Assembly: GCF_001411555.2 (NCBI RefSeq)
Contig: NC_049908.1
Span: forward strand, 28,434,724 to 28,498,723
DNA length: 64,000 nt
From: Juglans regia
Lineage: Eukaryota > Streptophyta > Magnoliopsida > Fagales > Juglandaceae
Direction of reading: 5' to 3'
In this document: positions 61,300 through 64,000 of the stretch, piece by piece
Layout: each line of letters begins with the position of its first letter
Numbering within the stretch: the first letter of the stretch is position 1
Made by a program: the position numbers and the translations under genes
The notes under the pieces: model-generated
What the model was told of the DNA's origin: nothing
The model's input: the letters and a program-made list of their open reading frames with translations, nothing else
Databases searched by the model: none

Positions 61300-61580
61300 T
61301 AGGCTGCGTTTAGATGTTGAGTTAAACTAAGTTCTTTATGAATAATAATGAGTTGAGTAGATGGAGTTATGTGAGATCCATCTAAAATGAGTTTAAAGTT
61401 GTAAGTTTTACGTATAAATATATGTTGAGTTGAAAAAATTATAAATCTAACATGTAAGGAGATTTTGAGTTGAGATGAATTGAATAATTTAAAAATTAAA
61501 TATTTAAATGTTAGATTTAATTTAAAATTAAATTAAACTGAGTTGATCTCATCTAAGTCTTGCAATCAAACATGATTAAG
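61300..61580. mobile_element. 'ACGTATAAATATATGTT' type MITE
   Basis: GGCTGCGTTTAGATGTTGAG at the left and CTTGCAATCAAACATGATTA at the right, with AGTTTTACGTATAAATATAT and GAGTTGAGATGAATTGAATA inside. Opposite strand to 59925-60170. Confidence 0.65.
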
Positions 61581-62553
61581 TTGTGAAGCACTTTCAAAGA
61601 AAAAGACTCCATCGGAAGAGATATCCGTTCCAAAGATTGAAGTCAAGACTTGGGGCCCAATGCTCTCCAATCACGATATTAGAGGCGAAGAGGATTGATT
61701 GGTGGCCTAGGTGTTTGATACTTTAATCTTGAAATAAAGACCCAAAACCCCAAAAAGGATTACTCCATGTCACCACTCATGTACTACCTATTTTGTTGAC
61801 TGGTCTTTCATTAGCCTATGCTTCTATAAAATCAAGTGGCCCTGCTTCATTAGTTCATTGCGCATCGGCGTAGGTATTTTGCAAATGAAAGACTTTTCTA
61901 AATGAAACTTCAGCTTTAGAAAAAGTGATTGGTATTTGATGTTGTCAAAGAGCAATAGTTATGGTGTGTCTTTCAAATGAGAGCAGAGATGAAGACTAGG
62001 CAGGTTTCTATAGCAGTGAAGAAGAGCTCAAGGAGAAGGACAAGGACTGCCTCCTATTGTGACCTACAGTTTAAGAACAAGAGAAAACTACATCATGTTG
62101 TTTAAACCCATAGAACCAATAATGAATCTTAAGCAGATTGAGAAAAAATAGACAAAATATATTGCAAGTGACTTTAAAACCTCTGCATTTTTTGCAGCAC
62201 TTGGACTGATATAGCATACCTAAACCCCCCCATGTTGATAATATGTATAATCTTGTAATTAAAAGTACATGAAAAGTGATGAGATATTCAGTTAACTGCC
62301 AACATGTAAAAGCAAAAAAGAGCAGTGGAATCAATACAAATTTGCAAAGAGCGAAACATAGATGCTTGGGTTTTTTATTCCAAGTTTCCAACACATGATG
62401 TTCCGGTTCGATGTGGTTGTAACCATTCATAATACACCAAAAACTGCCAATAGATAACTGGCCCACATCTACCATAAAAGCAACAAATTATGGAGTAACC
62501 AAAATGCTGTTAATTTTTCTGGCAAATGACAGCCATTTGCCACTCAATTCAAC
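61581..62553. other. Intergenic DNA, 3' flank of the GUB_WAK gene
   Basis: No recognisable gene. The 134-codon minus-strand frame at 62071-62475 is hydrophobic and AT-driven, shows no kinase motif and directly follows the GUB_WAK stop, so it is more likely transcribed flank. Confidence 0.45.
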
Positions 62554-63183
62554 TCAGTTGGGGGGCACCCATTGCAGCTCAATTCCATAGTTCCAAGAAT
62601 CAAAAGAAGCTCCAGGCTTCATATCCACCACAGAGGTGTAAGCAGAGCACCCTCCATCCCTGACCCGAATCATGTGTGAGGTCATGGAAAAATCTTTCAA
62701 GTAATGGCAGCAAAGGGTGTTTCTACACCCACTTCCCTCCTCCACCTTCTCCTCAAACTGCCTACAAAAGCTGTTTGTGGAACAATTCATTGGGGACCTA
62801 AGCAGGGCTTCAGTGCAATTCAGCAGCATGACAGTGTTGTGAGTAGAGATGTTGAAGGGCAAGTTCTCATCAAGTCTTAAGCCTTCTGAAGTGAAATCAG
62901 AAGAATAACATGTGTTTTTCTGTATTGAGGGTGGGCTTATGATGAGCTTATAAAAACTTGGATTAATGCTGAGGACCTTGTAGTAAAACCCTCCAGCTGA
63001 CAAGAACTCGAGAACGCCATTGTTGCAGTAGACTTTATACCTTGAGTCTCCACAGCTTTCATCAGTGCTAAGTGGGTATGGAATTTCAATGCTTCCACAT
63101 TTAGGGCAAGCATTGTATGCAGACACAAGGGTTACAAAAATGAGCACCAGAAACATCAGAACCATCCTCACTGACGTGCTCAT
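62554..63183 (-). CDS. Secreted GUB_WAK-domain protein (WAKL20-like ectodomain, no kinase)
   Basis: 209 aa in one exon. The start at 63183 gives a clean signal peptide (MSTSVRMVLMFLVLIFVTLVSA). The longer frame to 63264 would begin upstream of a TATA box, so it was not used. The mature part has CPKCGSIEIPYPLS and CGDSRYKVYC (galacturonan-binding GUB_WAK), then a WAK_assoc part with many Cys (LLNCTEALL, MNCSTNSFC, CRNTLCCHYL, GGCSAYTS) and ends GIELQWVPPN. In WAKL20-type receptor kinases the same place reads ELQWA.P.EPVC and goes on to a transmembrane segment and kinase. Here a TGA follows at once and no kinase sequence is seen in the next 3 kb. It is either a genuine apoplastic stand-alone binding protein or a truncated receptor. 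Confidence 0.85.
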   Translation of the reverse strand: MSTSVRMVLMFLVLIFVTLVSAYNACPKCGSIEIPYPLSTDESCGDSRYKVYCNNGVLEFLSAGGFYYKVLSINPSFYKLIISPPSIQKNTCYSSDFTSEGLRLDENLPFNISTHNTVMLLNCTEALLRSPMNCSTNSFCRQFEEKVEEGSGCRNTLCCHYLKDFSMTSHMIRVRDGGCSAYTSVVDMKPGASFDSWNYGIELQWVPPN

Positions 63184-63246
63184 TTTTTGAGGACTAGGGG
63201 GAAAGACCAGATGGATATTGCAAGAAATGCAGAGGCAAGGCGTCTG

Positions 63247-63252
63247 TATATA
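63247..63252 (-). promoter_or_regulatory. TATA box of the GUB_WAK gene
   Basis: Minus strand GCTATATACA lies about 65 bp upstream of the chosen ATG, leaving a leader of about 35 nt. It supports the 63183 start over 63264. Confidence 0.5.
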
Positions 63253-63809
63253 GCAACAGATCACAGAAGCTGGTTCTAATTATTAGTACAATCTTGGGAC
63301 AATTGAAATATAATAATATCTGCAGAATGTGTGGAAACCCATAAATTTGGAAATCCCACCAAAGTGGAAGCTCTTCAGTGCATTATCATCGAATCAATGA
63401 CAAGAAGCGTGCTTTGTTTCGGCATTATTAGAAAGATCAAGAGCCACCACTGTACTCCCCCCACTTGTAGAGATGATAAAATAATTACCATGTTTTATTT
63501 TTTGTGAAGCTATACAGTTTGTTTAAGCTGATCTACTCATCACCATACATACCAACCCATACAACCTTAAAGTGAGTGAGGATTAATGCTCCCTGTCATT
63601 TTACTATAGGGTTCAAGTAAAATCAATCCTCTGCGTGTCATAAAAATGCTTAAGATTATACTCAATACCCCTTAAAGTCACTGCAAAATGAACAATGCAG
63701 AAAAATGAGTAGGCCAGGATATCAAATGGAAGTTTGTTACAACTTTTTAATGTGAATAAGGGTGAATCTGTTCAAAAATGCACTGGCAGAAGGGGACTAA
63801 GCTGATCAA
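63253..63809. other. Promoter of the GUB_WAK gene and spacer
   Basis: No gene recognised. Likely also contains the 3' untranslated region of the candidate gene entering from the right. Confidence 0.4.
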
Positions 63810-63846
63810 TCAGTCTCCACCAAGGTCTTCAATAGTCTTCATTTTT
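63810..63846 (-). CDS. Candidate last exon of a gene entering from the right
   Basis: On the minus strand a strong acceptor (TTCTGCTTTTCAG) is followed by one base plus KMKTIEDLGGD and a TGA. The polypyrimidine tract is good and the short acidic end is protein-like, but the rest of the gene is outside the window. Family unknown. Confidence 0.3.
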
Positions 63847-64000
63847 CTGAAAAGCAGAAATTTTAGAAACTGTGTACTTGTACCATATCACACATATCTA
63901 GATAAATAGTCGATTTTTTTACCAACAGGATGTGACCCTAAAGATTATTTCCACCCCAAGTGTTCAAAGTTCAGATCTGGAGAGACTCTTCATCCTTTAT

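Noticed and set aside
61989..62105. 38-aa basic ORF (MKTRQVSIAVKKSSRRRTR...)
   Set aside because: Short, no context of promoter or homologue, and opposite a transcribed flank.
62071..62475. 134-codon minus-strand frame, considered as a kinase or transmembrane exon of the WAKL gene
   Set aside because: Hydrophobic by AT composition, lacks kinase motifs (no GxGxxG, HRD or DFG) and has no good splice link to the ectodomain.
1..64000. CRISPR arrays, bacterial operons, tRNA or rRNA genes
   Set aside because: No regularly spaced repeats of CRISPR type were seen, and no cloverleaf tRNA or rRNA segment was recognised. The tRNA-like pieces at 22326 and 30355-30655 are SINE-type fragments.

Overview
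This is a stretch of plant nuclear DNA from a woody eudicot. The evidence is intron-rich genes with GT-AG and a few AT-AC introns, plant-only families (SYP4 syntaxin, WAT1/UMAMIT transporter, Di19, KIN-14 kinesin, GUB_WAK protein), AT-rich intergenic DNA and many miniature elements whose ends read GTTTGG...CCAAAC. A Fagales tree (walnut, hickory or oak type) would fit the repeat flavour, but that is an impression only. Nothing bacterial or viral is seen. || Layout. 0-1.7 kb: the 5' half of a minus-strand SYP4 syntaxin gene that runs off the left edge. 1.7-14.6 kb: a decayed tandem array in which the divergent pair 'SYP4 5' end / WAT1-like transporter' is present three times. Unit A has the living SYP4 and only a WAT1 exon-5 remnant. 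Unit B (3.9-10.0 kb) has a SYP4 leader remnant and an intact seven-exon WAT1-like gene of 357 aa. Unit C (10.5-14.6 kb) has a broken SYP4 exon 1 and a second WAT1-like gene that is complete except for a one-base frameshift in exon 4. 16.3-22.7 kb: a Di19 zinc-finger gene with a U12-type AT-AC intron and several LINE/SINE pieces in its introns. 24.3-27.2 kb (minus): a RING plus PHD finger nuclear protein with a long acidic/basic N-terminus. || 27.8-44.2 kb is gene-poor. It holds MITEs, microsatellites, a 226/210-bp tandem duplication, a GC-rich solo-LTR-like insert and a possible sequence-capturing element. 44.6-51.5 kb: a 19-exon kinesin-14 with an N-terminal calponin-homology domain and a second AT-AC intron inside the motor domain. 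52-56 kb: MITEs and a GC-rich hAT-like element. 57.0-59.4 kb: a PP2C-type phosphatase (427 aa) with two tiny upstream ORFs, one overlapping the start codon. 62.6-63.2 kb (minus): a secreted GUB_WAK-type cell-wall protein without a kinase. The far right may hold the last exon of another minus-strand gene. || The genes are unrelated housekeeping and stress genes, each with its own promoter. The best stories are the three-fold divergent pair with complementary decay and the two U12 AT-AC introns. All exon models were built by hand from splice signals and family recall, and reading frames were checked by exon-length arithmetic. No database search or expression data were used.
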